Source: JAIBJN01 sp963839745 (GTDB taxonomy: Bacteria > Actinomycetota > Thermoleophilia > Gaiellales > Gaiellaceae). Taken from it: a DNA stretch of 64,000 bases. Where the stretch lies: positions 434,001-498,000 of the forward strand of contig CAWIWC010000010.1 of assembly GCA_963839745.1 (NCBI GenBank), read 5' to 3'. Of the stretch, positions 1 to 12,206 are shown piece by piece. The position numbers and the translations under genes are program-made. Position 1 is the first letter of the stretch, and the number at the start of each line of letters is the position of its first letter. The notes under the pieces were generated by a model that searched no databases, was not told the origin of the DNA, and worked only from the letters and a program-made list of their open reading frames with translations.

Positions 1-2
1 CG

Positions 3-413
3 CAGAGGACGTTCGACCTCTCGCTCGTCACGCCCGAAGGCGCGGCGTTCGAGGGTGAGGCCGAGATGCTGATCGTGCCCGGCGCCGCCGGTGAGATCGG
101 CGTGCTGGCGCGCCACGCTCCGCTCGTCGCGATGCTCAAGGCGGGCGAGATCCGCGTGAAGGCGGGCGGCGAGTGGCAGGCCTTTGCCGCCGGGCCCGGC
201 TACTTCAAGGTGCAGCAGGACCGCGCCCTCGTCCTTGTCGACGACGCCGTCCGCGCCGAGGAGATCGACATCGATGAGGCGCGCCGCGAGGCCGAAGAGG
301 CCAAGGCGCTTCTCGAGCAGATCGACGCCGGTGACGAGGAGCAGGACCGCTGGCGGGTCGAGCAGCGCCTCCGCCACGCCGAGAACAAGCTCGCCGTCGC
401 GGGCCGCGAATAG
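3..413 (+). CDS. atpC: ATP synthase F1 epsilon subunit, 5' end outside window
   Basis: Epsilon subunit of F1Fo ATP synthase, part of the central stalk on the cytoplasmic side of the membrane; it couples rotation and can inhibit ATP hydrolysis. The reading frame is open from the window edge and begins inside the N-terminal beta-sandwich domain (TFDLSLVTPEG, then a GAAGEIGVLARHAPLVAMLK segment typical of the family). The C-terminal helical hairpin follows (EEIDIDEARREAEEAKALLE). About 136 residues are visible, so only the first few are missing. An internal ATG at 66 is too late to be the start because family homology runs through it. It is presumably the last gene of the atp operon; a hairpin follows at 448-488. 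Confidence 0.93.
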   Translation, partial: QRTFDLSLVTPEGAAFEGEAEMLIVPGAAGEIGVLARHAPLVAMLKAGEIRVKAGGEWQAFAAGPGYFKVQQDRALVLVDDAVRAEEIDIDEARREAEEAKALLEQIDAGDEEQDRWRVEQRLRHAENKLAVAGRE

Positions 414-447
414 CTCGGCCCCCGCCGGGACGGGCCTTCGGTTCTTG

Positions 448-488
448 GCGGCCATGGCCCCTTCGGTCGATTCTGAGGGGCCGGCCGC
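448..488 (+). terminator. Hairpin after atpC, probable terminator
   Basis: An inverted repeat starts 35 bp after the atpC stop. The inner arms are GGCCCCT (456-462) and AGGGGCC (476-482); outer arms GCGGCC (448-453) and GGCCGC (483-488) extend it across a 2-nt AT bulge. There is no clear T-run, so intrinsic termination is inferred from position and stem strength only. Confidence 0.45.
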
Positions 489-603
489 GGGCCTCCCTCC
501 GCTTCGAGCGTAGCGCCGAAAAACGCTCGCGTGGCGCGCGGTCCGTGCCGAAACACGCGCTCTCCGTGCCGCGCGCGGCACAATTGATCCATGGCGACGA
601 CCG

Positions 604-4221
<3,618 letters not shown>

Positions 4222-4240
4222 CCGGGTACAGGCCCGCTCC

Positions 4241-5365
4241 GTGGAGCACCACTTCGGCAGGGGCCGTCCCTACAGCCTGGGTGTGGAGGAGGAGTTCCAG
4301 CTCGTCAGCAGCGAGAGCTTCGAGCTCGTCTCGCGCGTCGACGAGATCCTCTCCGAGGTCGAGGACGAGGCGGAGCACGAGGGTCGCGTCAAGCACGAGC
4401 TCCTGCAGTCCGTCGTCGAGGTGGCGACGAACGTCGCGGGCTCGGTCGACGAGGCGATGGAGGATTTGCGCGGCCTGCGGGCCAGGCTCCGCGATGCAGC
4501 CGCCGAGCGCGACGCGCTCATCGCCTCCGCGGGGACGCACCCGTTCTCGCGCCACGAGCACCAGGAGGTCACCGAGCGGCCGCGCTACCAGGAGCTCGCG
4601 GAGGACATCCGCTGGGTGGCCGAGCGCGAGCTCATCTTCGGCCTGCACGTGCACGTCGGCGTCGACTCGCCCGAGACCGCGATCGCCTGCACGAACGGCG
4701 TCCGGACGTTCCTGCCGGAGCTGCTCGCGCTCTCGGCGAACTCGCCGTTCTGGCAGGCCCGGCCGACCGGCCTCGCGTCCACCCGCGTGAAGATCTTCGA
4801 CATGTTCCCGCGCTCGGGGCTTCCGCCGGCGTTCTCGTCGTGGGCCGAGTTCGAGCGGATGGTCGAGCGCGGGATCGCGACGAACGCCTTCGAGGACGCG
4901 ACCTTCATCTGGTGGGACGTCCGGCCGCACCCGAAGCTGGGGACGGTCGAGGTGCGGATGCCCGACGCCCAGACGAGGCTGGACTCCGTCCGGGCGCTGG
5001 TCGCGCTCTCCCAGAGCCTCGTCGCCATGGTCGCCGACCGGCATGCGAGCGGCAATCCCCTGCCGGTGCAGCCGTTCACGCTCGTGGACGAGAACAAGTG
5101 GCGGGCCGCCCGCGACGGGCTCGATGCGACGCTCATCGACCTCGAAAACGACACTGAGCGCCCCGCGCGCGATGCGCTCCGCGCGCTCATCGAGCGCTGC
5201 GAGCCGGCCGCGCGCAGGCTCGGCTGCGCGGACGATCTCGCCGCCGTCGAGGACGTGCTCGAGCGCGGTTCCGGCGCTGACGAGCAGCGTCGGATCTACG
5301 AGGGCACCGATAGTCTGCTCGCCGTCGCGCAGTGGATCGCGGAGGAGACCGTCCGCGGTCTGTAG
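4241..5365 (+). CDS. YbdK-family carboxylate-amine ligase (glutamate-cysteine ligase type 2 fold)
   Basis: ATP-dependent carboxylate-amine ligase of the GCS2/YbdK family, which joins a carboxylate such as glutamate to an amine; YbdK of E. coli has weak glutamate-cysteine ligase activity. The 374 residues match the family length. The N-terminal YSLGVEEEFQLV segment is the family hallmark (metal and glutamate-binding acidic cluster), followed by the HVHVGVD motif (about residue 135) and FIWWDVRPHPKLGTVEVRM (about 225). GTG 4241 is chosen because it lies 19 bp after the metH stop and gives the expected N-terminus. The 3' end overlaps the annotated LCP frame by 34 bp. The true substrate cannot be read from the sequence. 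Confidence 0.88.
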   Translation: MEHHFGRGRPYSLGVEEEFQLVSSESFELVSRVDEILSEVEDEAEHEGRVKHELLQSVVEVATNVAGSVDEAMEDLRGLRARLRDAAAERDALIASAGTHPFSRHEHQEVTERPRYQELAEDIRWVAERELIFGLHVHVGVDSPETAIACTNGVRTFLPELLALSANSPFWQARPTGLASTRVKIFDMFPRSGLPPAFSSWAEFERMVERGIATNAFEDATFIWWDVRPHPKLGTVEVRMPDAQTRLDSVRALVALSQSLVAMVADRHASGNPLPVQPFTLVDENKWRAARDGLDATLIDLENDTERPARDALRALIERCEPAARRLGCADDLAAVEDVLERGSGADEQRRIYEGTDSLLAVAQWIAEETVRGL

Positions 5366-7407
5366 AACCGGAACCCTACGACCGTGACCTTCGCTATCCT
5401 CAACCGGTCGCCGAAGGGCGACTTTTCATAGATGCGGACGACCCTGAAGAAAGGCACCAGGGGCTCGGCCAACGGAAACGGCAGACTGTCGCCGGCCCCG
5501 AGCCTCCGTTCTCGCCCGAGCCCACCGCGCCCCCCGAGCCTCCGCTCCGGGTCGCGGCCCCGCCCGTGCTCCCGCCGGGCCCGTCTCCGCGTTCCCACTA
5601 TCGCGTCCGGCGCAACCCGCTGAAGCTCCTCGCCAAGTTCGTCGTGTGGCTGATCGTGCTCGTGCTCGTCGCGGCGGGCGCACTCGCCGGCGGCGCCAAG
5701 CTCTACTTCGACTACAGCGTCGCCGCGGTGCGCGCACACTCGCCCGAGGTCGTCGAGGCGGCCAAGGACCTCGATGCCGCCCCGGCGGCCGGCCAGCCCG
5801 CGACGGCCATCGTGATCGGCTACGACCAGCGCGCCGGCGAGTCGGGGACCGGCTCGCGCTCGGACACCGTCATGCTGCTGCGCGCCGATCCCAAGAGGGA
5901 CACCGTCACGCTCCTGTCCTTCCCGCGCGACCTCGTCGTGGACATCCCTGGCTGCGATGGCCACTCGGCCTGGACGGGGAAGATCAATGAGGCCTACGCC
6001 TACTGCGGCCCGCGCGGCACGCTCTCGACAGTGAAGGAGCTGACGGGCGTCCCGATCAACTACATGATCACGGTCAACTTCAAGGCGTTCATCGCGATCG
6101 TGAACAAGCTGAACGGCGTCCACCTCGACGTCGACCGCCGCTACTTCAACGACAACTCGGGCGCCGGGTACGGTGGGACGTACGCCAAGATCAACCTCAG
6201 GCCCGGCTACCAGAAGCTCGACGGCCAGCGCGCGCTCGACTTCGTCCGCTTCCGGCACACGGACTCCGACCTCTACCGGGTCGTCCGCCAGCAGGAGTTC
6301 GTGAAGTCCTTCAAGCAGCAGGTCTCGAACGAGTGGACGCTCTTCCAGCTCCCCGGCATCGTCCGCGCGATCACCGACAACGTCGAGGTCGCGAAGGGCG
6401 GGGGGAAGCCGATCAACGCCGATGAGGTGCTGAGTTACGCGCGGCTCGTCTACGAGCTCCCGGCCGGGAACTTCCAGCAGGTGCCGATCGAGGAGATCTC
6501 CGGCTACAGCGAGCTGACGACCTCGGAGACCGCCATGCGGCAGGCCGTCGATCGGTTCCTCAACCCAGACACGGACGCCTCCGAGAAGGCGATCACGGTC
6601 GCGACCGGCGGCAAGCCGAAGGTCGACAGGGGCCCGCCGCCCTCGCAGGTCTCGATCGAGGTGCAGAACGGGAACGCGGTCGCCGGCGCGGCCGACGACG
6701 CCGCCTACCTCCTGGGCCAGATCGGCTACCAGTCGGCCAACGGGGGCAACGCCGACAACTTCGAGTACTTCCGGACGAACGTGCTCTACGATCCGGCCGT
6801 CGAGGGCTCCGAGCCCGCCGCAGTCGCGGTCGGGAGGCTGTTCGGGGAGGCCGAGGTCAAGGAGGTGCCGCCCGGCACGCAGCTCGGGACGATGCTGCGC
6901 GTGATCGTCGGCCAGACCTTCCAGGGCTCGCTCGGCCCCGCGCCGCGCGACGAGACGCCCGAGCGCCAGCCGCCCGCGGTCGTCACCGACCCGGCGTCGA
7001 TCGCTCCGCAGCTGAGGCCGTTCCGGCGCAAGGTCGACTTCCCGATCATGGTGCCGGCGGTGCGCGAGCAGAACTCGTCGGTGACGGACGAGGCGGGCAT
7101 CCGCGCCTACTCGATCAACGGCGACGACACGGCTCTGCGGATCACGTACGACACGGGAGCGAACGAGTACTGGGGCATCCAGCAGACCAGCTGGACGGAC
7201 GCGCCCATCCTCGCCTCGCCGACGCTGACGCGGACGATCAAGGGCCGCGAGTACAAGCTCTTCTTCAGCGGCTCGAAGCTCCACATGATCGCGTTCGAGC
7301 AGAACGGCGCCTCCTACTGGGTCGTGAACACGCTCCTGAACAGGCTCTCGAACGAGACGATGATCGCCATCGCCAAGGGCCTCAGGCCCCTCGGCCGGCC
7401 GCAGTAA
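5332..7407 (+). CDS. LytR-CpsA-Psr (LCP) family cell-wall polymer transferase
   Basis: Membrane-anchored enzyme of the family that attaches teichoic acid-like or other glycopolymers from lipid carriers to peptidoglycan. A Pro-rich cytoplasmic segment is followed by one transmembrane helix (about residues 100-122, FVVWLIVLVLVAAGALAGG). The LCP domain contains RSDTVMLL and LLSFPRDLVV with the conserved phosphate-binding Arg and Asp residues, and RALDFVRFRHTDSDLYRV (about 305). A LytR_C-like domain follows (VSIEVQNGNAVAGAADDAA, about 440) plus a further C-terminal extension. The start is doubtful: ATG 5332 overlaps the previous gene, and a -10-like TATCCT box at 5395-5400 lies inside the frame, so translation may start later (GTG near 5568 still precedes the membrane helix). 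Confidence 0.9.
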   Translation: MDRGGDRPRSVEPEPYDRDLRYPQPVAEGRLFIDADDPEERHQGLGQRKRQTVAGPEPPFSPEPTAPPEPPLRVAAPPVLPPGPSPRSHYRVRRNPLKLLAKFVVWLIVLVLVAAGALAGGAKLYFDYSVAAVRAHSPEVVEAAKDLDAAPAAGQPATAIVIGYDQRAGESGTGSRSDTVMLLRADPKRDTVTLLSFPRDLVVDIPGCDGHSAWTGKINEAYAYCGPRGTLSTVKELTGVPINYMITVNFKAFIAIVNKLNGVHLDVDRRYFNDNSGAGYGGTYAKINLRPGYQKLDGQRALDFVRFRHTDSDLYRVVRQQEFVKSFKQQVSNEWTLFQLPGIVRAITDNVEVAKGGGKPINADEVLSYARLVYELPAGNFQQVPIEEISGYSELTTSETAMRQAVDRFLNPDTDASEKAITVATGGKPKVDRGPPPSQVSIEVQNGNAVAGAADDAAYLLGQIGYQSANGGNADNFEYFRTNVLYDPAVEGSEPAAVAVGRLFGEAEVKEVPPGTQLGTMLRVIVGQTFQGSLGPAPRDETPERQPPAVVTDPASIAPQLRPFRRKVDFPIMVPAVREQNSSVTDEAGIRAYSINGDDTALRITYDTGANEYWGIQQTSWTDAPILASPTLTRTIKGREYKLFFSGSKLHMIAFEQNGASYWVVNTLLNRLSNETMIAIAKGLRPLGRPQ

Positions 7408-8750
7408 TGGCCCCCGAGCCGCTCGGCGTCGTCGGCGCGGGCTGGGTCGGCCTGGTCACTGCGGCCGCCTTCGCCGAGCTGGGCCACGAGGTCGTCGTCC
7501 GCGACGTCGTCCCGGAGCGCATCGCGGGCCTCGACGCGGGCGAGATTCCCATCCACGAGCCGGGGCTCGCCGAGGCGGTGGCACGCAACCGCGAGCGGCT
7601 CCGCTTCACGCTCGACCTGGACGAGCTGCTCGGTTCCGCCACAACCGCCTTCATCTGCGTCGGGACTCCGTCCACCTACTCGGGCGACGCAGACCTTTCG
7701 GCCGTCTGGCAGGTCGTCGACGAGCTCCCGGAGCCCGGCGAGCCGCTCCTCCTGGTCATGAAGAGCACGGTGCCGGTGGGAACGGGCGAGCGCGTCCGTG
7801 CCCGCCTCGACTCACGCGGTCTCGCGCACGTCGGCTACGTGTCGAACCCCGAGTTCCTCGCCGAGGGCACCGCGCTCAAGAACTTCAGGGAGCCCGACCG
7901 CGTCGTGGTCGGTGGCTTCGCCCAGGCCGACGCCGACCGCGTCGCCGCGCTGTACGAGCCGCTCGACGCGCCGATCGTGCGCACCGACGTCGCCTCCGCG
8001 GAGATGATCAAGCTCGCGTCGAACGCCGCGCTTATGACGCGGATCAGCTTCATCAACGAGATCGCCAACGTCTGCGAGCTCGTCGGCGCCGACGTCGTGG
8101 AGGTCGCGCGCGGGGTCGGCCTCGACCGTCGCCTCGGGCCGCACTTCCTGCGGGCCGGCATCGGCTACGGCGGCTCGTGCTTCCCGAAGGACGCCTCGGC
8201 GCTGAAGCAGCTCGCCGCCAACTCCGGCTACCACTTCCAGCTTCTCACCGCCGTCATCGAGGTCAACGAGCTCCAGAAGCGGCGCGTCGTCCAGAAGCTC
8301 CAGAATCATCTGGGCTCGTTGCGCGGGAAGGCCGTGGCCCTGCTCGGGCTCGCCTTCAAGCCGCACACGAACGACATGCGGGAAGCACCGAGCCTCGTCC
8401 TCGCGCCCCGGCTCCTCGCCGAGGGCGCCGAGGTGCGCGTTTGGGACCCGGTTGCCCTCGAGGAGGCGCGCAGCCTCCTCGGCGGCGTGACCTTCGCCGC
8501 GACCGTGCTCGATGCAGTCCGCGGTGCCGACGCGGCCGTGATCGTCACCGAATGGCCGGAGCTCGCCGACATGGCCAGCGCCGAGATCCGCGACGCGATG
8601 CGCACGCCGCTGATCGTCGACGGGCGCAACTTCCTCGACCCCGCGGCCGTGCGCGCCGCCGGGTTCACCTACGCGGCCATCGGTCGTCCCGACGCCTTCG
8701 TCTCCGGGCTCCCGGAGACCGGGGAGCCCGACACGACGCTGCGGTCCTAG
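7407..8750 (+). CDS. UDP-glucose/GDP-mannose dehydrogenase family protein
   Basis: NAD-dependent four-electron oxidation of a nucleotide sugar, most likely UDP-glucose to UDP-glucuronate, feeding surface polysaccharide synthesis. The Rossmann motif GVVGAGWVGLVTAAAFAELG is at residues 5-24. The middle domain carries the ASNAALMTRISFINEIANV helix, the active-site cysteine lies in GGSCFPKD (about residue 258), and the C-terminal domain has LGLAFKPHTNDMREAPS. The length of 447 residues is normal. Its ATG shares one base with the TAA of the LCP gene (TAATG), implying translational coupling, so it may supply precursors for the polymer that the LCP enzyme attaches. The sugar specificity is not certain. 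Confidence 0.93.
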   Translation: MAPEPLGVVGAGWVGLVTAAAFAELGHEVVVRDVVPERIAGLDAGEIPIHEPGLAEAVARNRERLRFTLDLDELLGSATTAFICVGTPSTYSGDADLSAVWQVVDELPEPGEPLLLVMKSTVPVGTGERVRARLDSRGLAHVGYVSNPEFLAEGTALKNFREPDRVVVGGFAQADADRVAALYEPLDAPIVRTDVASAEMIKLASNAALMTRISFINEIANVCELVGADVVEVARGVGLDRRLGPHFLRAGIGYGGSCFPKDASALKQLAANSGYHFQLLTAVIEVNELQKRRVVQKLQNHLGSLRGKAVALLGLAFKPHTNDMREAPSLVLAPRLLAEGAEVRVWDPVALEEARSLLGGVTFAATVLDAVRGADAAVIVTEWPELADMASAEIRDAMRTPLIVDGRNFLDPAAVRAAGFTYAAIGRPDAFVSGLPETGEPDTTLRS

Positions 8751-8752
8751 CC

Positions 8753-9466
8753 TTGGAGGCCATCATCCTCGCGGGCGGGAAGGCGGAGCGCCTCGGCGCG
8801 GCTGCCCAGGGGCGTCCGAAGGCGCTCGTCGAGGTCGCAGGACGGCCGCTCGCCGCCTACCAGGTCGAGCTGCTTGCGCGCGCGGGCGTCGACCGAGTCA
8901 TCGTCAGCTGCTCCGTGGGCAACGAGGCACTCTTCGAGGCGGCGCTGGCCGGCCTCGGCCCGGAGATCGCCGCCGTCGGCGAGCCAGAGCCACTGGGGCG
9001 CGGCGGCGGTCTGCGCTTCGCGGCGGCCGCCCGCAGGGAAAGCGGCGACATCTTCGCCCTCAACGGCGACGAGCTCCTTGACGCGGACCTCGCCGAGCTG
9101 CTCGACCGGCATCGCGAGACTGACGCGGCGGCGACGATCGTCGTCACGCACCCGCGCTCGCCGTTCGGCGTCGTCGAGCTCGCCGAGGACGAGGTCGTCC
9201 TTGGCTTCCAGGAGGGCGGCGTGCTGCCTGTGTGGGTCAGCTGCGGCGTGTACGCGCTCGGCGAGGAGGCCGTGGCGGCGTTGCCCGAGCGCGGCGACCA
9301 CGAGACGACGACCTTCCCGGCCCTCGCCGAGCGGGGCCGTCTACGGGCGTTCCGCCACGACGGCATCTGGATGACGATCAACACGCCCAAGGACCTCCGC
9401 ATCGCCGAGGAGCACCTGCAGGCATTTCCCGGCTGGCTTGACTCTCGATACGGCGCTGGGTTATGA
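8753..9466 (+). CDS. Nucleotidyltransferase family protein (sugar-1-phosphate NTP transferase)
   Basis: Forms an NDP-sugar from a sugar-1-phosphate and an NTP. The GT-A-like pyrophosphorylase signature AIILAGGKAERLG is at residues 3-15, followed by GRPKALVEVAGRPLA with the catalytic lysine, and the metal-binding aspartate lies in FALNGDELL (about residue 105). At 237 residues it is the short form without a left-handed beta-helix tail. TTG 8753 is chosen because it lies 2 bp after the upstream stop and the family motif begins directly after it. It sits between a UDP-sugar dehydrogenase and a cupin of mannose-6-phosphate-isomerase type, which suggests GDP-mannose or related sugar nucleotide supply, but the substrate is inferred only. 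Confidence 0.85.
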   Translation: MEAIILAGGKAERLGAAAQGRPKALVEVAGRPLAAYQVELLARAGVDRVIVSCSVGNEALFEAALAGLGPEIAAVGEPEPLGRGGGLRFAAAARRESGDIFALNGDELLDADLAELLDRHRETDAAATIVVTHPRSPFGVVELAEDEVVLGFQEGGVLPVWVSCGVYALGEEAVAALPERGDHETTTFPALAERGRLRAFRHDGIWMTINTPKDLRIAEEHLQAFPGWLDSRYGAGL

Positions 9467-9473
9467 CCGCGGG

Positions 9474-9872
9474 GTGGGCGAGCTGACTCCGAACCTCCTC
9501 GACCTCGATCGCTTCGCCGTGCCCGTGGAGAGGATCGAAAAGCCGTGGGGCTACGAGATCGTGTACGCGGCGACCGAGCACTATCTCGGCAAGGTGCTCT
9601 TCATCCGCGCGGGCGAGCAGCTCAGCCTCCAGTTCCACAAGCGCAAGGACGAGGTCATCTACGTCCATTCCGGGCGCATCGAGCTCGAGGTGGGCGAGCC
9701 GGGGCGCACGCCTGACGTCGAGGTCGTCGGGCCGGGCCGGGCGTTTCGCTTCGCGCCCGGAGTCGTGCACCGCTGGCGCGCGCTCGAGGACTCGACGGTG
9801 CTCGAGGCCTCGACCCCGGAGCTGGACGACGTCGTCAGGCTCGAGGACCGGTACGGCCGCGCGGACGCCTGA
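9474..9872 (+). CDS. Cupin, mannose-6-phosphate isomerase type II-like
   Basis: A single-cupin protein of about 132 residues resembling the C-terminal isomerase domain of bifunctional mannose-1-P guanylyltransferase/isomerase proteins. It begins its homology at VERIEKPWGYEIVYA and has the metal-binding cupin motifs LSLQFHKRKDEVIYV and APGVVHRWRALED. GTG 9474 lies 7 bp after the upstream stop; a longer reading from TTG 9438 would overlap the upstream gene by 29 bp and adds no recognisable sequence. The likely role is fructose-6-P/mannose-6-P interconversion or sugar-nucleotide epimerisation together with the upstream nucleotidyltransferase; this is inferred. Confidence 0.8.
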   Translation: MGELTPNLLDLDRFAVPVERIEKPWGYEIVYAATEHYLGKVLFIRAGEQLSLQFHKRKDEVIYVHSGRIELEVGEPGRTPDVEVVGPGRAFRFAPGVVHRWRALEDSTVLEASTPELDDVVRLEDRYGRADA

Positions 9873-9898
9873 TCTCCGGCCTGAACTGGCTCTTTCAT

Positions 9899-9904
9899 TA
9901 GACT
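9899..9904 (+). promoter_or_regulatory. Probable -10 element for ahcY
   Basis: TAGACT, preceded by CTCTTTCAT, 11 bp before the ahcY ATG. The same style of box (TAGACT or TAGG(C/T)T, often after a C/T-rich stretch) precedes several other genes in this window. No clear -35 box is seen. Confidence 0.45.
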
Positions 9905-9915
9905 GACCCGCGGCC

Positions 9916-11187
9916 ATGGCCACGACCGCACCCAGCCACGACGTCAAGGATCTCGGCCTCGCCCCCGCGGGCGTTGTCCGCATCGAGTGGGCCGACCGGC
10001 AGATGCCGGTTCTCACGGCGATCCGGGAGCGCTTCGAGCGCGAGCGCCCGCTGGACGGCATCCGCATCTCGGCCTGCCTCCACGTCACGACGGAGACGGC
10101 GAACCTCGCCCGCACGTTGAAGGCGGGAGGCGCCGACGTCGTGCTCTGCGCGTCGAATCCGCTCTCCACACAGGATGACGTGGCCGCCGCGCTCGTCGCC
10201 GAGTACGGCATCCCCGTCTTCGCCATCCGCGGCGAGGACGACCAGACGTACTACTCGCATATCTCGGCCGCAGTCGATCACCGGCCGCAGCTGACCATGG
10301 ACGACGGGGCAGACGTGATCGGCGTCCTGCACAAGGACCGCCGTGACCAGCTGGGCGAGATCCTCGGAGGCACCGAGGAGACGACCACCGGCGTCATCCG
10401 GCTCAAGGCACTCGAGGCCGAGGGCCAGCTCGCGTTCCCGATCGTCGCGGTCAACGAGGCCCAGACCAAACATCTCTTCGACAACCGCTACGGCACGGGG
10501 CAGTCGACGATCGACGGCATCATCCGCGCCACCAACGTCCTCCTGGCCGGACGGCGCTTCGTCGTCTCCGGCTACGGCTGGACGGGCCGCGGGGTCGCGA
10601 TGCGCGCACGCGGCATGGGCGCGCACGTCATCATCACCGAGGTCGATCCGGTGCGGGCGCTCGAGGCGCTCATGGACGGCTACGAGCTGATGCCCATCGA
10701 GCGCGCGGCCGAGGTCGGAGACATCTTCTGCACGGCCACCGGCGACAAGAACGTCATCGCCCGCGGCGCGATCGAGCGCCTCAAGGACGGCGCCATCCTC
10801 GCCAATACGGGTCACTTCAACGTCGAGATCGAGATTCCGGCGCTCCAGGAGCTCGCCGTCGCCACCCGCGAGGCGCGCCCCGACGTCGAAGAGTTCGAGT
10901 TTGCCGACGGGCGGAAGGTGTACCTGATCGCTGATGGCCGCCTCGTCAACCTCGCCACGGCGGAGGGGCATCCGGCCGCCGTCATGGACATGAGCTTTGC
11001 GAACCAGGCCCTCTCGGCCGAGCACGTGGTCACGCACGCGAGCGAGCTGGAACCGCGCGTCTACGTCGTCCCGGAGGAGATCGATCGCGAGATCGCGCGC
11101 CTCAAGCTCGAGAGCATGGGCGCCGAGATCGATCAGCTCACCGAGGAGCAGGCGAGGTACCTGGCGTCCTGGGACGAAGGAACGTAG
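9916..11187 (+). CDS. ahcY: Adenosylhomocysteinase (S-adenosyl-L-homocysteine hydrolase)
   Basis: NAD-dependent cleavage of S-adenosylhomocysteine to adenosine and homocysteine, the substrate of MetH upstream. Recognisable segments: SACLHVTTETANLARTLK (about 53) for substrate binding, SNPLSTQDDVAAALV, DDGAD, the TGQSTIDGIIRATNVL segment, and the NAD Rossmann motif VVSGYGWTGRGVAMRARG (about 216). Its 423 residues match the shorter bacterial/archaeal form lacking the insert of the eukaryotic enzyme. The ATG at 9916 gives the family N-terminus. A perfect hairpin follows three bases after the stop and covers the start of mtnA. Confidence 0.97.
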   Translation: MATTAPSHDVKDLGLAPAGVVRIEWADRQMPVLTAIRERFERERPLDGIRISACLHVTTETANLARTLKAGGADVVLCASNPLSTQDDVAAALVAEYGIPVFAIRGEDDQTYYSHISAAVDHRPQLTMDDGADVIGVLHKDRRDQLGEILGGTEETTTGVIRLKALEAEGQLAFPIVAVNEAQTKHLFDNRYGTGQSTIDGIIRATNVLLAGRRFVVSGYGWTGRGVAMRARGMGAHVIITEVDPVRALEALMDGYELMPIERAAEVGDIFCTATGDKNVIARGAIERLKDGAILANTGHFNVEIEIPALQELAVATREARPDVEEFEFADGRKVYLIADGRLVNLATAEGHPAAVMDMSFANQALSAEHVVTHASELEPRVYVVPEEIDREIARLKLESMGAEIDQLTEEQARYLASWDEGT

Positions 11188-11190
11188 TAG

Positions 11191-11219
11191 CACCGGAAAA
11201 TGCTGCGCATTTTCCGGTG
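11191..11219 (+). promoter_or_regulatory. Perfect 13-bp hairpin between ahcY and mtnA covering the mtnA start codon
   Basis: Arms CACCGGAAAATGC (11191-11203) and GCATTTTCCGGTG (11207-11219) are exact reverse complements separated by the 3-nt loop TGC. The GTG start of mtnA (11217-11219) is the last codon of the 3' arm. No T-run follows, so it is a poor intrinsic terminator as written. It could attenuate mtnA translation or transcription; function is inferred from position alone. Confidence 0.6.
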
Positions 11220-12206
11220 AGGGGTCTACCGCCAGAGGAGATCGTTCGCCTGGAATCGCAGGCCGTCGTTGTCCTCGACCAGCGTCGTTTGCCCGACGAC
11301 GTGACGTATCTCGAGTGCCGGTCGGCTGACGAGGTCGCCGAGGCCATTCGCACGCTGGCCGTGCGGGGCGCGCCCGCGATCGGGGTTGCGGCCGCATACG
11401 GCTACGCGTTGGCGGCGGCGCGCGGAGAGGACCTCGAGGCGGCTGCGGCAGCGCTCCTGGCCTCGCGCCCGACCGCGGTCAACCTGCCCTGGGCGATCGC
11501 CGAGATGCGCGCCGGCGACCAGGACGCGGCGAGGCTCGCCGCGCGGGCCCGGGAGATCCACGAGGCCGAGGTCGAGCGTTGCCGCCGCATGGCGGAGCAC
11601 GGCGCCGGCCTGATCGCGCCCGGCTCACGCGCGCTGACGCACTGCAACACCGGGCCGCTCGCCACCGGAGGCGTGGGAACAGCGCTGGGGGCGATCTGCG
11701 AGGCGCACGCGCGAGGGCTCGTCGAGCACGTGCTCGTGGACGAGACGCGGCCGCTGCTCCAGGGCGCCCGGCTGACCGCCTGGGAGCTGGAGCGCGCCGG
11801 CGTCCCGGCCAGCGTGCTGGCCGACGCGGCCGCGGGCTCCCTGATGGCTCGCGGGGAGGTGGACGTCGTGCTCACGGGCGCCGACCGCATCGCGGCCAAC
11901 GGCGACACGGCCAACAAGATCGGCACGTATCCGCTGGCCGTCCTCGCCGCCCACCACGGGATCCCGTTCTACGTCGTCGCCCCGAGCTCGACGGTCGATC
12001 TCGACACGGCGAGCGGCGCCGACATCCCGATCGAGGAGCGCGACCCGGCCGAGGTGACCGGCCGCTTCGCGGCGCGCAACCCCGCGTTCGACGTGACGCC
12101 GGCGGCGCTCGTGACCGCGATCGTCACGGAGGAGGGCGTGCACCGCCCGCCGTACGAGGCGTCGCTGGCCGCGCTGCGCGCGGAGGCCGCGGAGGTGGCC
12201 CGATGA
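11217..12206 (+). CDS. mtnA: S-methyl-5-thioribose-1-phosphate isomerase
   Basis: Aldose-ketose isomerase of the methionine salvage pathway, converting methylthioribose-1-P to methylthioribulose-1-P. Family marks: VVLDQRRLPDD near the N-terminus, VRGAPAIGVAAAYG (about 45), NTGPLATGGVGTALG containing the region of the active-site residues, VDETRPLLQGARLTAWEL (about 175) and the catalytic aspartate segment TGADRIAANGDTANKIGT (about 220). Its 329 residues are typical. The start GTG 11217 lies in the 3' arm of a perfect hairpin, so its use may be regulated. The stop overlaps the ATG of the next gene. No other mtn gene is nearby, so the enzyme may serve another ribose-1-P-like substrate as in some organisms. 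Confidence 0.94.
   Translation: MRGLPPEEIVRLESQAVVVLDQRRLPDDVTYLECRSADEVAEAIRTLAVRGAPAIGVAAAYGYALAAARGEDLEAAAAALLASRPTAVNLPWAIAEMRAGDQDAARLAARAREIHEAEVERCRRMAEHGAGLIAPGSRALTHCNTGPLATGGVGTALGAICEAHARGLVEHVLVDETRPLLQGARLTAWELERAGVPASVLADAAAGSLMARGEVDVVLTGADRIAANGDTANKIGTYPLAVLAAHHGIPFYVVAPSSTVDLDTASGADIPIEERDPAEVTGRFAARNPAFDVTPAALVTAIVTEEGVHRPPYEASLAALRAEAAEVAR

Noticed and set aside
414..603. Possible cobalamin or SAM riboswitch before metH
   Set aside because: The 190-bp gap has a terminator-like hairpin but none of the conserved boxes of those riboswitches, and the promoter box lies too close to the start to leave a leader.
5432..5623. Small frame from ATG 5432 within the LCP gene region
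   Set aside because: Arg/Pro/Ser-rich shadow of the LCP N-terminus. Its ATG follows a -10-like box, so it matters only if the LCP start region contains an indel.
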